Source: Actinomycetota bacterium (GTDB lineage: Bacteria; Actinomycetota; Acidimicrobiia; Acidimicrobiales; MedAcidi-G1). Taken from it: DNA of 64,000 bases. The number at the start of each line of letters is the position of its first letter. The first letter of the stretch is position 1. The translations under genes and the position numbers were made by a program. The notes under the pieces were generated by a model that made no database searches, was not told the DNA's origin, and saw only the letters and a program-made list of their open reading frames with translations. The DNA lies in the NCBI GenBank assembly GCA_014381745.1, contig JACNLA010000018.1, positions 1-64,000 on the forward strand, given 5' to 3'. This document shows, piece by piece, positions 36,803 through 45,526 of the stretch.

Positions 36803-37819
36803 CTACCCAGCGAGAGCCTCACAACATGTGTTGGTGATCAGGCGGGTTACCACATAGGGGTCCATGTTGGCGTTGGGCCTGCGGTCCTCGATGTAGCCCT
36901 TCTGCTCCAGGGCCACCTGCCAGGGAATCCGGACCGATGCGCCACGGTCCGAGACCCCGTAGTTGTACTGGTCGTAGCGCTGGGTCTCGTGCTCGCCGGT
37001 GAGGCGCTCCTCAGAGCCATGGCCATAGCCGGCCAGGTGTTCGGCAACCTTGCCGTCCGCACCCAGGGACTCGCACGCTGTGATGATCGGGTCGTAGCCC
37101 TCGCGCATTGCCTTCGTCGAGAAGTTGGTGTGGGCGCCCGCACCGTTCCAGTCGCCCTTGATGGGCTTGGCGTCGATCGAAGCGTCGACCCCGAACTCCT
37201 CGGCGATCCGGTAGAGCAGGTAGCGGGCCATCCAGACCTGGTCGCTGACCGACACGGTGTCGCACGGGCCGATCTGGAACTCCCACTGGCCAAGCATGAC
37301 CTCGGCGTTGGTCCCGGAAATCTCAAGACCGGCATCCATGCAGGCCTGTGTGTGGGCCTCGACGATCTCACGGCCGGCGATCTCGATGGAACCCACCCCG
37401 CAGTAGTAGGGGCCCTGTGGAGCCGGATAGCCCTCGACCGGCCATCCCAGCGGGCGGCCCTCCTGGAAGAAGGTGTACTCCTGTTCGATCCCAAAGATCG
37501 GTTCCTGGTCGCCGTACCGCTCTAGCGACTCGACGCAGGCAGCCCGTGTGTTCGTCGGGTGGGGGGTCATCTCGCCATCGGGCAAGCAGACCTCACAGAG
37601 AACCAGCACGTCGTCTCCGCCGCGGATGGGGTCAGGGCAGGAGAAGACCGGCCGTAGGACACAGTCGGAGTTGTCTCCGGGAGCCTGGTTGGTGCTGGAT
37701 CCGTCGAAACCCCAGATCGGGTAGTCGACGGTCCCGTCGGCAAGGATCCTGGTCTTGGAACGGACGTACGGCAACGGTGTGGTGCCGTCGATCCAGATGT
37801 ACTCAGCCCTGATGGCCAT
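36803..37819 (-). CDS. glnII: Glutamine synthetase type II
   Basis: A 338-residue GSII, the eukaryote-like class found in actinobacteria and rhizobia. It has AEYIWIDGTTPLPYVRSKTR, IWGFDGSSTNQAPGDNSD, GIEQEYTFF with metal-binding Glu, GPYYCGVGS, KPIKGDWNGAGAHTNFST and DRGASVRIPWQVA. It makes glutamine from glutamate, ammonia and ATP. ATG 37819 is chosen because GGAGAG lies about eight bases upstream; a GTG three codons earlier is less well placed. Divergent from glnA across a 190-base control region. Confidence 0.95.
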   Translation of the reverse strand: MAIRAEYIWIDGTTPLPYVRSKTRILADGTVDYPIWGFDGSSTNQAPGDNSDCVLRPVFSCPDPIRGGDDVLVLCEVCLPDGEMTPHPTNTRAACVESLERYGDQEPIFGIEQEYTFFQEGRPLGWPVEGYPAPQGPYYCGVGSIEIAGREIVEAHTQACMDAGLEISGTNAEVMLGQWEFQIGPCDTVSVSDQVWMARYLLYRIAEEFGVDASIDAKPIKGDWNGAGAHTNFSTKAMREGYDPIITACESLGADGKVAEHLAGYGHGSEERLTGEHETQRYDQYNYGVSDRGASVRIPWQVALEQKGYIEDRRPNANMDPYVVTRLITNTCCEALAG

Positions 37820-37943
37820 TGGTTGCACTCTCCATGTAGACCGCCCGTGAGGTACGGCGAGGTTGATTGAACGGTTCGTCCGGCAGGATACGCCGGGTCA
37901 CCACCACGATGCCGCTATGGGGTTTCGGTGCTGTTGCCCAACT

Positions 37944-37970
37944 GTGAACGGCGTGTGAACGACCCGAAAC
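37944..37970. promoter_or_regulatory. 11-bp-phased GTGAAC repeats between glnII and glnA
   Basis: GTGAAC occurs at 37944 and 37955, followed by GAAAC at 37966. On the other strand this reads GTTTCGG, GTTCACAC, GTTCACAG. Such 11-bp direct repeats are the form of both PhoP boxes (GTTCACC-like units) and GlnR sites (GTnAC-N6-GaAAC) in Streptomyces, where both regulators act on glnA and glnII. The GlnR-like gene lies downstream of glnA. Confidence 0.6.
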
Positions 37971-38009
37971 CGGCTGGCGATCGTCGGCCTGCTCCTCCAT
38001 GCTGGTGGC

Positions 38010-39362
38010 GTGGATGAGACCAGCTTCGAACGACAGTCGGGCCAGCAGGACTACGTGCTGAGAACCATCGAGGAACGCGGGGTCCGGCTCGTGCGGCTCT
38101 GGTTCACCGATGTGTTGGGTCGACACAAGTCGGTAGCCATCTCACCAGCCGAACTTTCGACCGTGTTCGAGGAGGGTCTGCAGTTCGACGGATCCGCAAT
38201 CGACGGATTCAGCAGGGTTCAAGAGAGCGACGTGCTGGCACGTCCCGATGCCAGCACCTTTGAGTTGCTCCCGTGGGCCTCGCCCGACGAACCGTCCGGC
38301 ACGGTCTTCTGCGACATCACCAACCTGGACGGCTCACCCTTCGAGGGCGACCCTAGACAGGTCCTGCGCCGCAATCTGGAGAGTGCCCACGCCGCCGGCT
38401 TCGAGATGTTCTGTGCACCGGAGATCGAGTTCTTCTACCTGGCCCAAAACACCGGAGAACCGGTTCTGCTCGACCAGGCCTCATACTTCGACCTGACAAC
38501 AACCGACGTCTCGTCAGACCTGCGCAAGCGCACTCTCCACATGCTCGAAGCACTGTCGATCCCAGTCGAGTACTCCTTTCACGAGGACGCCCCCAGCCAG
38601 CATGAGATCGACCTCCAGTACACAGACGCCCTGACAATGGCCGACTCGGTTATGACGCTCCGTCTGGCCGTCAAGAAGATCGCCATGGAAGGTGGTGTCT
38701 ACGCCACGTTCATGCCGAAACCGGTGAACGGAATCCAGGGATCGGGGATGCACACCCACCTGTCGCTGTTCCGCGATGGAACAAACGCCTTCTACGACGG
38801 CGACGATGAACACGGCCTGTCGGCTACCGCCCGGTCGTTCATCGCCGGCCTGTTGCACCACTCCCGGGAGATGACGGCGGTAACCAACCAGTTGGTCAAC
38901 TCCTACAAGCGAATCAACGAGGGCTACGAGGCACCCCGCTACGTGTCGTGGGCCCGCAACAACCGTTCGGCGCTCGTTCGGGTTCCGGTCACCAAGCCGG
39001 GAAAGCCCGACTCGACCCGCGTCGAGTACCGGGCCCTTGATCCGGCATGCAACCCTTATCTGGCGTTCTCGGTTCTCCTGGCGGCTGGGCTCCGCGGTGT
39101 CGAAGAGGGATACGATCTGCCCAAAGAGGCCGCTGTGAGCCTCGACGAGTTGAGCCGCTCCGAACAACGGGACCTCGGGGTGGCGGGCCTTCCAACCAAC
39201 CTCGCCGAGGCGCTTGATGAGATGGAGGAGTCCAAGTTGGTTCGCAATGCCCTCGGTGACCACATCTTCGAATGGTTCCTACGCAACAAGCGCGCCGAGT
39301 GGTCCGACTACGAGCGTCAGGTGACTCCATTCGAGTTGGAGCACTACCTGCCCAACTGGTGA
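38010..39362 (+). CDS. Glutamine synthetase type I, GlnA2-like
   Basis: A 450-residue GSI with LVRLWFTDVLGRHKSVAI, EGLQFDGSAIDGF, CAPEIEFFYL, GSGMHTHLSLF and NNRSALVRVP. The C-terminus, FEWFLRNKRAEWSDYERQVT, is that of the GSI-alpha/GlnA2 group, not the adenylylated GSI-beta group. It may make glutamine or, like some GlnA relatives, gamma-glutamylate another amine. The GTG start at 38010 has no clear Shine-Dalgarno. The regulator gene follows by eight bases. Confidence 0.93.
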   Translation: MDETSFERQSGQQDYVLRTIEERGVRLVRLWFTDVLGRHKSVAISPAELSTVFEEGLQFDGSAIDGFSRVQESDVLARPDASTFELLPWASPDEPSGTVFCDITNLDGSPFEGDPRQVLRRNLESAHAAGFEMFCAPEIEFFYLAQNTGEPVLLDQASYFDLTTTDVSSDLRKRTLHMLEALSIPVEYSFHEDAPSQHEIDLQYTDALTMADSVMTLRLAVKKIAMEGGVYATFMPKPVNGIQGSGMHTHLSLFRDGTNAFYDGDDEHGLSATARSFIAGLLHHSREMTAVTNQLVNSYKRINEGYEAPRYVSWARNNRSALVRVPVTKPGKPDSTRVEYRALDPACNPYLAFSVLLAAGLRGVEEGYDLPKEAAVSLDELSRSEQRDLGVAGLPTNLAEALDEMEESKLVRNALGDHIFEWFLRNKRAEWSDYERQVTPFELEHYLPNW

Positions 39363-39369
39363 CAGCCAG

Positions 39370-40050
39370 ATGAACCCACTTCTTGTCTTTCCGGATCCGC
39401 CACCGCCTGAGCTAACCCAGTGCCTCGACCTCGGAGGCTGGGCATGGAAGGCAATCGACGATCCTGAGCGTGCCGTTTCAGACGAACCCGACGAGGGTTG
39501 GGCCGGAGCGATCGTGTCCGCCGACACGGACCCTGACGGGGCAATGGGGATGTGCCGTCGCCTGCGGAGTGGAGAAATGCCTCTGGAGCCACTGCTGTTG
39601 CTGCTCGGTGGCGCCCAGTTGGCCGACCTTGATTCGCGCTACGACCTGTTCGACGACTTCTGCCTGATGCCCGTTAGGCCCGCCGAGCTTGAAGCCCGCC
39701 TCCAGCACCTCTTCTGGCGTTCCGGTCGGGGTACCCGACCGGAGTTGGTGGAGTACGGGCCGCTAGCCCTGAACCTGGAGACCTATCAGGCCGTTGTCGA
39801 CGGCCAACCACTGGACCTCACCTACATGGAGTACGAGCTACTCAAGTTCCTGGCGTCAAGTCCCGGCAAGGTCTTCACCCGCGAGACCCTGTTGAGCAGG
39901 GTCTGGGGTTACGACTACTACGGAGGAGCACGGACCGTCGATGTCCACGTCCGTCGGCTGAGAGCCAAGTTGGGTGAAAAGCACGCAGGCCTGATCCACA
40001 CGGTCAGGTCTGTCGGCTACCGGTTCGGGCAGTCCCGCTGGGGGATCTGA
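39370..40050 (+). CDS. GlnR-like atypical OmpR-family regulator
   Basis: A 226-residue protein with a receiver-like domain (1-118) and a winged helix (about 125-222). The DNA-binding domain is standard: LDLTYMEYELLKFLASSPG, FTRETLLSRVWGYDYYG, TVDVHVRRLRAKLG, IHTVRSVGYRFG. The receiver lacks the phospho-acceptor: the Asp position is Ala51 in AIVSADTDPDG, and the conserved Lys before Pro is Met100. No kinase is adjacent. Actinobacterial GlnR is a known orphan phosphorylation-independent regulator of nitrogen genes, and location eight bases after glnA supports that role. Confidence 0.8.
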   Translation: MNPLLVFPDPPPPELTQCLDLGGWAWKAIDDPERAVSDEPDEGWAGAIVSADTDPDGAMGMCRRLRSGEMPLEPLLLLLGGAQLADLDSRYDLFDDFCLMPVRPAELEARLQHLFWRSGRGTRPELVEYGPLALNLETYQAVVDGQPLDLTYMEYELLKFLASSPGKVFTRETLLSRVWGYDYYGGARTVDVHVRRLRAKLGEKHAGLIHTVRSVGYRFGQSRWGI

Positions 40051-40058
40051 GACCAGGG

Positions 40059-40247
40059 TCAGCTTGAGGAGGGGCCCGCCCAGGGGTTTGCCTCGCTGAC
40101 CCCAAGCAACTCGGAGTCCTCGTGCGCTGAGTCGACGCCACCCTTCAGCAGACGACCCAGGGCTGCTGCCCCCACTGCACCGCCGACGAGAATTCCGACC
40201 GGGATGAGGACGACCAGCACGATGATCATGATCACTGCTCCAACCAT
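40059..40247 (-). CDS. Small single-span membrane protein
   Basis: 62 residues: a hydrophobic N-terminus rich in Val, Ile and Gly (GAVIMIIVLVVLIPVGILVG) and a hydrophilic acidic tail. I do not recognise a family. It is convergent with the GlnR-like gene. Confidence 0.5.
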   Translation of the reverse strand: MVGAVIMIIVLVVLIPVGILVGGAVGAAALGRLLKGGVDSAHEDSELLGVSEANPWAGPSSS

Positions 40248-40302
40248 GACGTCAGTCTGTCACCAGAGTCAGGTGTCCGCGCACATCGGTCCTGGCGACA
40301 CC

Positions 40303-40650
40303 TCAGCCGACGTGGGCCCATGCCTCCACCTCGACGCGCGCGCCGAGCGGAAGGGCCGCTACGCCGAATGCCGAGCGGGCCGGCCTGTGGTCACCAAAGG
40401 CCTCGCAGTAGAGCTCGTTCATGCGTGCGTAGTCGTCCAGGTCAGCGAGAAAGACCATCGTCTTCACCACATCTCCCAGCGACGCTCCCTCAGATTCAAG
40501 CAATGCCCGCATGTTCGCCATCGCCTGGGGCAGCTCTGCCTCGAGACCGCCCTCGACCAGACGGCCCTCAGAGATGCCGATCTGACCAGAAAGGACGAGC
40601 ATGTCGCCAGCACGAACTATCGGTGTGTACGGGGCAGGTGTCGGAGACAT
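40303..40650 (-). CDS. ridA: RidA-family enamine/imine deaminase
   Basis: A 115-residue RidA/YjgF protein. It has LVLSGQIGI, the intersubunit-site Arg92 in RPARSAFGVAALPLGA, and VEVEAWA with Glu108. It hydrolyses reactive 2-aminoacrylate-type intermediates from PLP enzymes. Complete at normal length. Confidence 0.9.
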   Translation of the reverse strand: MSPTPAPYTPIVRAGDMLVLSGQIGISEGRLVEGGLEAELPQAMANMRALLESEGASLGDVVKTMVFLADLDDYARMNELYCEAFGDHRPARSAFGVAALPLGARVEVEAWAHVG

Positions 40651-40734
40651 CGCACTTCTTTCATTTGGAGTGATCCGGGGACTCCATGATGATCGCGCAA
40701 TATCGGTGCCAGAACGTGTCCGGGTGACAGACGG

Positions 40735-42300
40735 TCAGATTCCGGCCGGCCAGTCAGGTGGGGTCCCTAGATGGATCCATGTAGCGGCGGCAACGGCCGC
40801 GAACACCGCTTCTGATCCGTTGCGGGGCTCTGGATCATTGTCGGGCTCGATGGTTACGTCGATTCGTGGTGTCTCTGTGGCCCTCACGATCCCGAAGGAC
40901 CTGATGGTCAGGTCGGAGACCACGCCGGACGCATCAACGGCAAGAGACTCGGAGGTGACCCAACTCCAGGCCATGTGGGCTGCACCAATGCAGTAGGAGC
41001 GCAGAACCGTGGCGTCCAGAGGATCGCCACATCGAACCGAAACGCTGATCCGGCCGGGCTCCACCTCTGCTTCGGCGACTGCTCCGTCAGGCGACACGAC
41101 CGGACCCGTGTACCCGCGTGCGCCGGCGAGCAACACGACGGCCTCGGCCCAGCCAGCTGCCCGGATGGTGATCGAGGTCGGCGGACCCGCAACATCGACC
41201 TCCTCAACCTTCAAACCAGGTGCCAGCCTGTTGATCGCATCGCTGACCCCAGGGGTTCTGACGACCCGCATGATTCCGGTTCCGTCAGCCATTGCCCCGC
41301 CGGCAACCGGTGGTCTCTTGGGCCCAGTTTGAACGGTGTCCTCCCGGGACATCATCGCCACCACCGTGCGGCCGTGCTCATCGGCCAACCTTCTTGCCGC
41401 ATCGGAAACTGGAGAGTCTGTTTTTGCGCCGAACGCACCGCCGTTGGCGAGGGGGCTTGACGGCTCCCCTCCCGGTTCACACCATGCCGTATCGGTTTCG
41501 AGGTAGGCGGGTTCAACCCAGGCGGTGCGCAGCACCACGTCCCAGTCACCCGGTGGTGCATCCAGCGGCGGTACGGCATCGACGGTCGTGCGCCTCCCCT
41601 GGACCTTGCCGGCGACGCGGCGGGCCTCCTGAATCGTCTCGGCTACAGCCCAACCGCCTGACGCGTCTGGAACCGCCACCAGGGCATCAACCGGTGCAGT
41701 ATCGGCGGCAAAACCGCCCTGGCCCAGGGCGATGGCTCTGGCCACAGCCTGGTGTGAACGACCCTCGATGAACGCCCTCCGGTTGGCCCCCTCGCCGGAA
41801 CATGGCTTCGGAGTCTTCCCATATGCGTCCCACGCCTCGAGCACGGTCTGCCACCCGGTGCAACGGCAGAGGTGTGCATGCAGAGACCTCGCCACACGGT
41901 CGGGGTCGGTCACCCCGTCCGCACGAAGCCCGGCGAACCTCATGATGATCCCCGGCGTACAAAAGCCACACTGGCTGCCACCGGTTCCGGTGAAGGCATC
42001 CGCCCAACGGGACCTCTCGTCGGGATCCAGGCCGTCGAGGGTCGTGATGGAGCGACCCGCCATCCGCCTCACCGGTGTCACACACGAAACTCGCGGCTGC
42101 CCGTCGACGAGGACCGTGCAGCAACCGCACTGTCCCTGCGGGCTACACCCGTCCTTCGGGGAGGTAGCCCCGAGATAGCCCCGCAATGCATCCATAAGGT
42201 TCCCGTCGCTGTCCGGGATCACCACCTCATCACCGTCAACCCAGAAGGTCAGACCGTCGGTTTCCTCCCCGCCGTGTGGCTTGCTCGACCCGTTCATCAT
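40735..42300 (-). CDS. Compact 2Fe-2S / molybdenum-hydroxylase-like fusion
   Basis: A 521-residue protein. Residues 15-165 are the iron-sulfur subunit of xanthine-dehydrogenase/CO-dehydrogenase-type enzymes: GCSPQGQCGCCTVLVDG (Cys52, 58, 60/61, 73) and the all-helical second cluster SQCGFCTPG with CRCTGW (Cys111, 114, 145, 147). The remainder resembles pieces of the Mo-subunit, such as NGGAFGAKTDSPVSDAARRL, MMSREDTVQ, and RSYCIGAAHMAWSWV to TIRSFGIVRATETPRIDV. At about 350 residues it is half the usual Mo-subunit, and most of the cofactor-binding part is missing. No FAD subunit is adjacent. Substrate unknown. Confidence 0.75.
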   Translation of the reverse strand: MMNGSSKPHGGEETDGLTFWVDGDEVVIPDSDGNLMDALRGYLGATSPKDGCSPQGQCGCCTVLVDGQPRVSCVTPVRRMAGRSITTLDGLDPDERSRWADAFTGTGGSQCGFCTPGIIMRFAGLRADGVTDPDRVARSLHAHLCRCTGWQTVLEAWDAYGKTPKPCSGEGANRRAFIEGRSHQAVARAIALGQGGFAADTAPVDALVAVPDASGGWAVAETIQEARRVAGKVQGRRTTVDAVPPLDAPPGDWDVVLRTAWVEPAYLETDTAWCEPGGEPSSPLANGGAFGAKTDSPVSDAARRLADEHGRTVVAMMSREDTVQTGPKRPPVAGGAMADGTGIMRVVRTPGVSDAINRLAPGLKVEEVDVAGPPTSITIRAAGWAEAVVLLAGARGYTGPVVSPDGAVAEAEVEPGRISVSVRCGDPLDATVLRSYCIGAAHMAWSWVTSESLAVDASGVVSDLTIRSFGIVRATETPRIDVTIEPDNDPEPRNGSEAVFAAVAAATWIHLGTPPDWPAGI

Positions 42301-42350
42301 GTGAGTGTGCCCCAGAGTCCGACCAGAGACGAACCGGTACCCTCGGGAAC

Positions 42351-43244
42351 ATGACCGTGCCGCAACGACTGCTGAGCCGCCGTCAGGTTCTAACGGGCAT
42401 TCTTGGAGCCTCAGGCGGTCTCGTTCTCATCGCCTGTGGGGCCGAGGACGCGGCTGCTCCAACAGCTACCGCACCGACCGGCGGTCTCTCCCTCGGGGCC
42501 CGGTTCGCAGACGGATTCCAGGCACCCACCGTGATCACTGCCGGAACACCTCAGAGGGCCCCCTACGTGCTCATCGGAAGCGACGGCTGGCCCGCTACAG
42601 ACGTGCCGGACCAGATCCAGTTGACCGTGACAAGTGGCGACCAGGTCGTCTTCGCCGGCCCCGTGGACCGTCACGGCGAACCGAACGCCATCCCCTACTT
42701 TCCGCTTGTCTTTACACCGCCGTCCACGGGCGACTACTCGGTCCGTGGAGCCGGCCTGCCAGGTCGCCACAGGCTCCGGGTCACCGACGCCGCGAAGTTG
42801 GGGCTCATCCAGGTCGGCGACCCGATGAGGCCCGTCGATTCACCGACGCTCGACGACCCACACGGTGTAGACCCCATCTGCACCAGGCCGAACGGCCCGT
42901 GCCCGCTGCACAAGGTGACCGTCGCCGAGGCCATCAACCTCCCGGGTCCTACCGCAATGCTGATCTCGACGCCGCGGTTCTGCCAGACCGACGTCTGTGG
43001 TCCGGCACTCGAGGTGCTGATTGCCGCAGCTGGCGACCTCGACCCCTCATGGTCGGTGATCCATGCCGAGGTCTATGTGGCACCAGAAGACAACGACTTC
43101 ACCCTGACCCCCACCGTGGGCGCCTACGACCTCTCGTTCGAGCCCAGCCTCGTCGTGGCCGATGCCGACGGGATCGTGACGGCCGTGCTGCACTTCACGA
43201 TGGACACGCCCGAGGTGAGCGCCGCTCTCGAATCTGCAACCTGA
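42351..43244 (+). CDS. Lipoprotein with thioredoxin-like CxxxxC motif
   Basis: A 297-residue exported protein starting LLSRRQVLTGILG, a twin-arginine signal, followed by lipobox LIAC. The middle is beta-rich and the C-terminal part contains ISTPRFCQTDVCGPALEVL, the pattern of SCO1/thioredoxin-like folds with Cys-x4-Cys. It may bind copper or do thiol redox work on the outer face of the membrane. Divergent start next to the Mo-hydroxylase-like gene; the two ATGs are 50 bases apart. Confidence 0.7.
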   Translation: MTVPQRLLSRRQVLTGILGASGGLVLIACGAEDAAAPTATAPTGGLSLGARFADGFQAPTVITAGTPQRAPYVLIGSDGWPATDVPDQIQLTVTSGDQVVFAGPVDRHGEPNAIPYFPLVFTPPSTGDYSVRGAGLPGRHRLRVTDAAKLGLIQVGDPMRPVDSPTLDDPHGVDPICTRPNGPCPLHKVTVAEAINLPGPTAMLISTPRFCQTDVCGPALEVLIAAAGDLDPSWSVIHAEVYVAPEDNDFTLTPTVGAYDLSFEPSLVVADADGIVTAVLHFTMDTPEVSAALESAT

Positions 43245-43273
43245 CCGTGCCCACCGGGGTGGACAGCTCTGGT

Positions 43274-43594
43274 CTAGGAGAAGCTCTTCCCGCAGCCGCA
43301 GGTGCTCTGCGCGCTGGGGTTGTCGATGGAGAACCCCGCATCGGTGAGGCCGTCCTTGTAGTCAAGCGTTGCACCCACGAGCAACTCGGCACTTGACGGG
43401 TCAACCACGACCCTCACATCACCAAAGACCGCCTCGACGTCATCGCCGGACGTCTCCGAATCGAAGTACATCTCGTAGCTGTTGCCTGAACAACCTCCGG
43501 GCCGCACGGTGACGCGAAGCACCATCCCGGCCTCTTCCTCGGCGGCGATCAACTCGCCGACCTTGGTGGTTGCAGTGTCAGTAAGCGCAATCAT
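43274..43594 (-). CDS. erpA: A-type iron-sulfur carrier (ErpA/IscA)
   Basis: 106 residues with the three conserved cysteines: Cys35 in RPGGCSGNSY, and Cys99 and Cys101 in STCGCGKSFS. It transfers Fe-S clusters to target proteins. Convergent with the lipoprotein gene and divergent from mrp, which is also an Fe-S factor. Confidence 0.92.
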   Translation of the reverse strand: MIALTDTATTKVGELIAAEEEAGMVLRVTVRPGGCSGNSYEMYFDSETSGDDVEAVFGDVRVVVDPSSAELLVGATLDYKDGLTDAGFSIDNPSAQSTCGCGKSFS

Positions 43595-43736
43595 CGTGTC
43601 CCCGTTCGTGATCAGATTGGTCTCTGGAAAAAACCAATCGGGCCGTCAACCCGGTTGTTGAAGACAGCCTAACAACGAGTCCCCCTCGAACCCAGCGTCG
43701 AATCACGAGTGTGCAGTACCGACCTAGGCTTGAGGC

Positions 43737-44945
43737 ATGCGTGACACCCGCGCCGACAAGCCCCAGCCAGAGGACAGCCCGGTACCGGACATTCCATCCG
43801 AGGACCGGATCTTCGACCTGTTGCGTGGCGTCATAGACCCGGAGCTGGGTTCCAACATCGTGGAACTCGGAATGGCCAAGGCCGTGACCGTGACGTCCGA
43901 CGGACTGGTCGACGTGACCATCGCACTCACTACCTCCGGCTGCCCGCTGCGCGCCCAGATTCAAAGAGATACCAGGTCCCGAATCGAAGGCCTACCGGGC
44001 GTCACGAAGGTGCACATCACCTGGACCGAGTTGACCGCTGAGGAGAAGGCCGCCACCATGGCCAAGGCCCGCTGGAACGTCAGCCGCGACGCACCGGATA
44101 CCGAGATTCCAACCACCACCAGGGTCCTCATGGTCGCCTCCGGCAAGGGTGGCGTAGGCAAGTCGTCGGTGACCGTAAACCTGGCGGCCTCCCTGGCGGA
44201 ACGGGGCTTCACGGTAGGCGTGATGGACGCCGACATCTGGGGGTTCTCCATCCCACGGATGCTCGGTATCGAGGGCCGCCTGGGGGGGTCCCCAGAGGTC
44301 GGCAAGATAGACCCCATTCAAATGCCGGTCGGCGAGGGCGTTCTCAAGGTGGTCTCCATGGGCTTCCTCGTGGAACGGGAGGAAACCGCTCTCATGTGGC
44401 GCGGCCTGATGCTGAACCGGGCCGTTCAGCACTTCTGCGAGGACGTGGCATGGGGCCCGATGGACTACCTGATCATCGACATGCCGCCAGGTACCGGAGA
44501 CGTCCAGATGGGTCTTGCCAGGATGCTGCCCCGAGCGGAAATGATCATCGTCACAACACCCGCCCTCGCGGCACAAAAGGTCGCAGTACGTGTGGCCGCC
44601 ATGGGACGCAACAACTACCTGCGGATTGTCGGCGTGATCGAGAACATGAGTGCCTTCGTCGCCCCCGATGGTGCCAGGCACATGCTCTTTGGAGAAGGTG
44701 GCGGCGAGTCCCTGGCCGACGACATCGGTGCTGCCCTTCTCGGCAGCATCCCCCTAGACACGGCGGTAGCCCTAGGCGGCGACACCGGCAGGCCCGTGGC
44801 TCTCGCCGACGGTCCGGCGGCCGAGGCCTACAGGTCCATCGTCGACCTGATCGTGACCGAGGCTGCACCACCGATCGAGATGGCCGGTTGCAGCGCACGC
44901 CTGCTGGAGGCAGCCGAGCAGGCGCTGGACGAAGCCGGCGCCTGA
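43737..44945 (+). CDS. mrp: Mrp/ApbC-type Fe-S carrier ATPase
   Basis: A 402-residue protein: an N-terminal MIP18/DUF59 domain (DRIFDLLRGVIDPELGSNIV) and a MinD-like ATPase with MVASGKGGVGKSSVTVNLA, VMDADIWGFSIPRMLG, DYLIIDMPPGTGDVQ and GVIENMSAF. The usual CxxC of Mrp is not apparent at its normal place. A TAGGCT box six bases before the ATG suggests leaderless expression. It probably works with ErpA. Confidence 0.93.
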   Translation: MRDTRADKPQPEDSPVPDIPSEDRIFDLLRGVIDPELGSNIVELGMAKAVTVTSDGLVDVTIALTTSGCPLRAQIQRDTRSRIEGLPGVTKVHITWTELTAEEKAATMAKARWNVSRDAPDTEIPTTTRVLMVASGKGGVGKSSVTVNLAASLAERGFTVGVMDADIWGFSIPRMLGIEGRLGGSPEVGKIDPIQMPVGEGVLKVVSMGFLVEREETALMWRGLMLNRAVQHFCEDVAWGPMDYLIIDMPPGTGDVQMGLARMLPRAEMIIVTTPALAAQKVAVRVAAMGRNNYLRIVGVIENMSAFVAPDGARHMLFGEGGGESLADDIGAALLGSIPLDTAVALGGDTGRPVALADGPAAEAYRSIVDLIVTEAAPPIEMAGCSARLLEAAEQALDEAGA

Positions 44946-44957
44946 CGGCCTGAGGCA

Positions 44958-45506
44958 TTACTGCTCGCCGGAAGGTCCCAGCTCTCCCTGACCACCGTCA
45001 ACCTCGGTGGACTGCGCATCCACGATGTTCCCGCCGCCTCTGTAGCCGAAGTGCCACGAGACCGGTTGGCTCGATGCCGCACGGTTACCCAGAGCCCGCG
45101 AAGCCACACCGCGGATGATGGCCCTCGTTGGTGGAAAGAGCAGCGACAGCCCCAGTGCATCTGTGGCAAAGCCGGGCGTGAGCATCAAGATCCCGGCGAA
45201 GAGAACCAACAGGCCGTCGACCAACTCACGGCTGGGAACCCTGCCAAGGGCCAACTCCGCCTGCGCCCTGGCCAGAATGCCCATTCCCTCACGCCGCACC
45301 ATCGCAGCGCCCACAACGCTCACGAAAACCAACAGTGCGACGGTGTTGAGGCCACCGACCACGTCGGCCACCCGCACTATCAGGTAGATCTCGGCTATCG
45401 GGGTCGCGACGAACAACAGGAACAGGATCAGGAACACGGCCGCAATGCTACGAGGCCAACTGCCCGAGGGGCACGCGCCGCCCGTGGGGGGCGCAGCGGC
45501 GCTCAC
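44958..45506 (-). CDS. fxsA: FxsA-family membrane protein
   Basis: 182 residues with FxsA topology: FLLFVATPIAEIYLIVRVAD, then VGAAMVRREGMG, GLLVLFAGILMLTPGFATDALGL (in part) and LFPPTRAIIRG. Function in actinobacteria is unknown; E. coli FxsA titrates phage F exclusion by PifA. The GTG start lies only 20 bases from the divergent selA start, so their promoters must overlap. Confidence 0.85.
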   Translation of the reverse strand: MSAAAPPTGGACPSGSWPRSIAAVFLILFLLFVATPIAEIYLIVRVADVVGGLNTVALLVFVSVVGAAMVRREGMGILARAQAELALGRVPSRELVDGLLVLFAGILMLTPGFATDALGLSLLFPPTRAIIRGVASRALGNRAASSQPVSWHFGYRGGGNIVDAQSTEVDGGQGELGPSGEQ

Positions 45507-45526
45507 GGTCGTATCCTCGCCCCATC

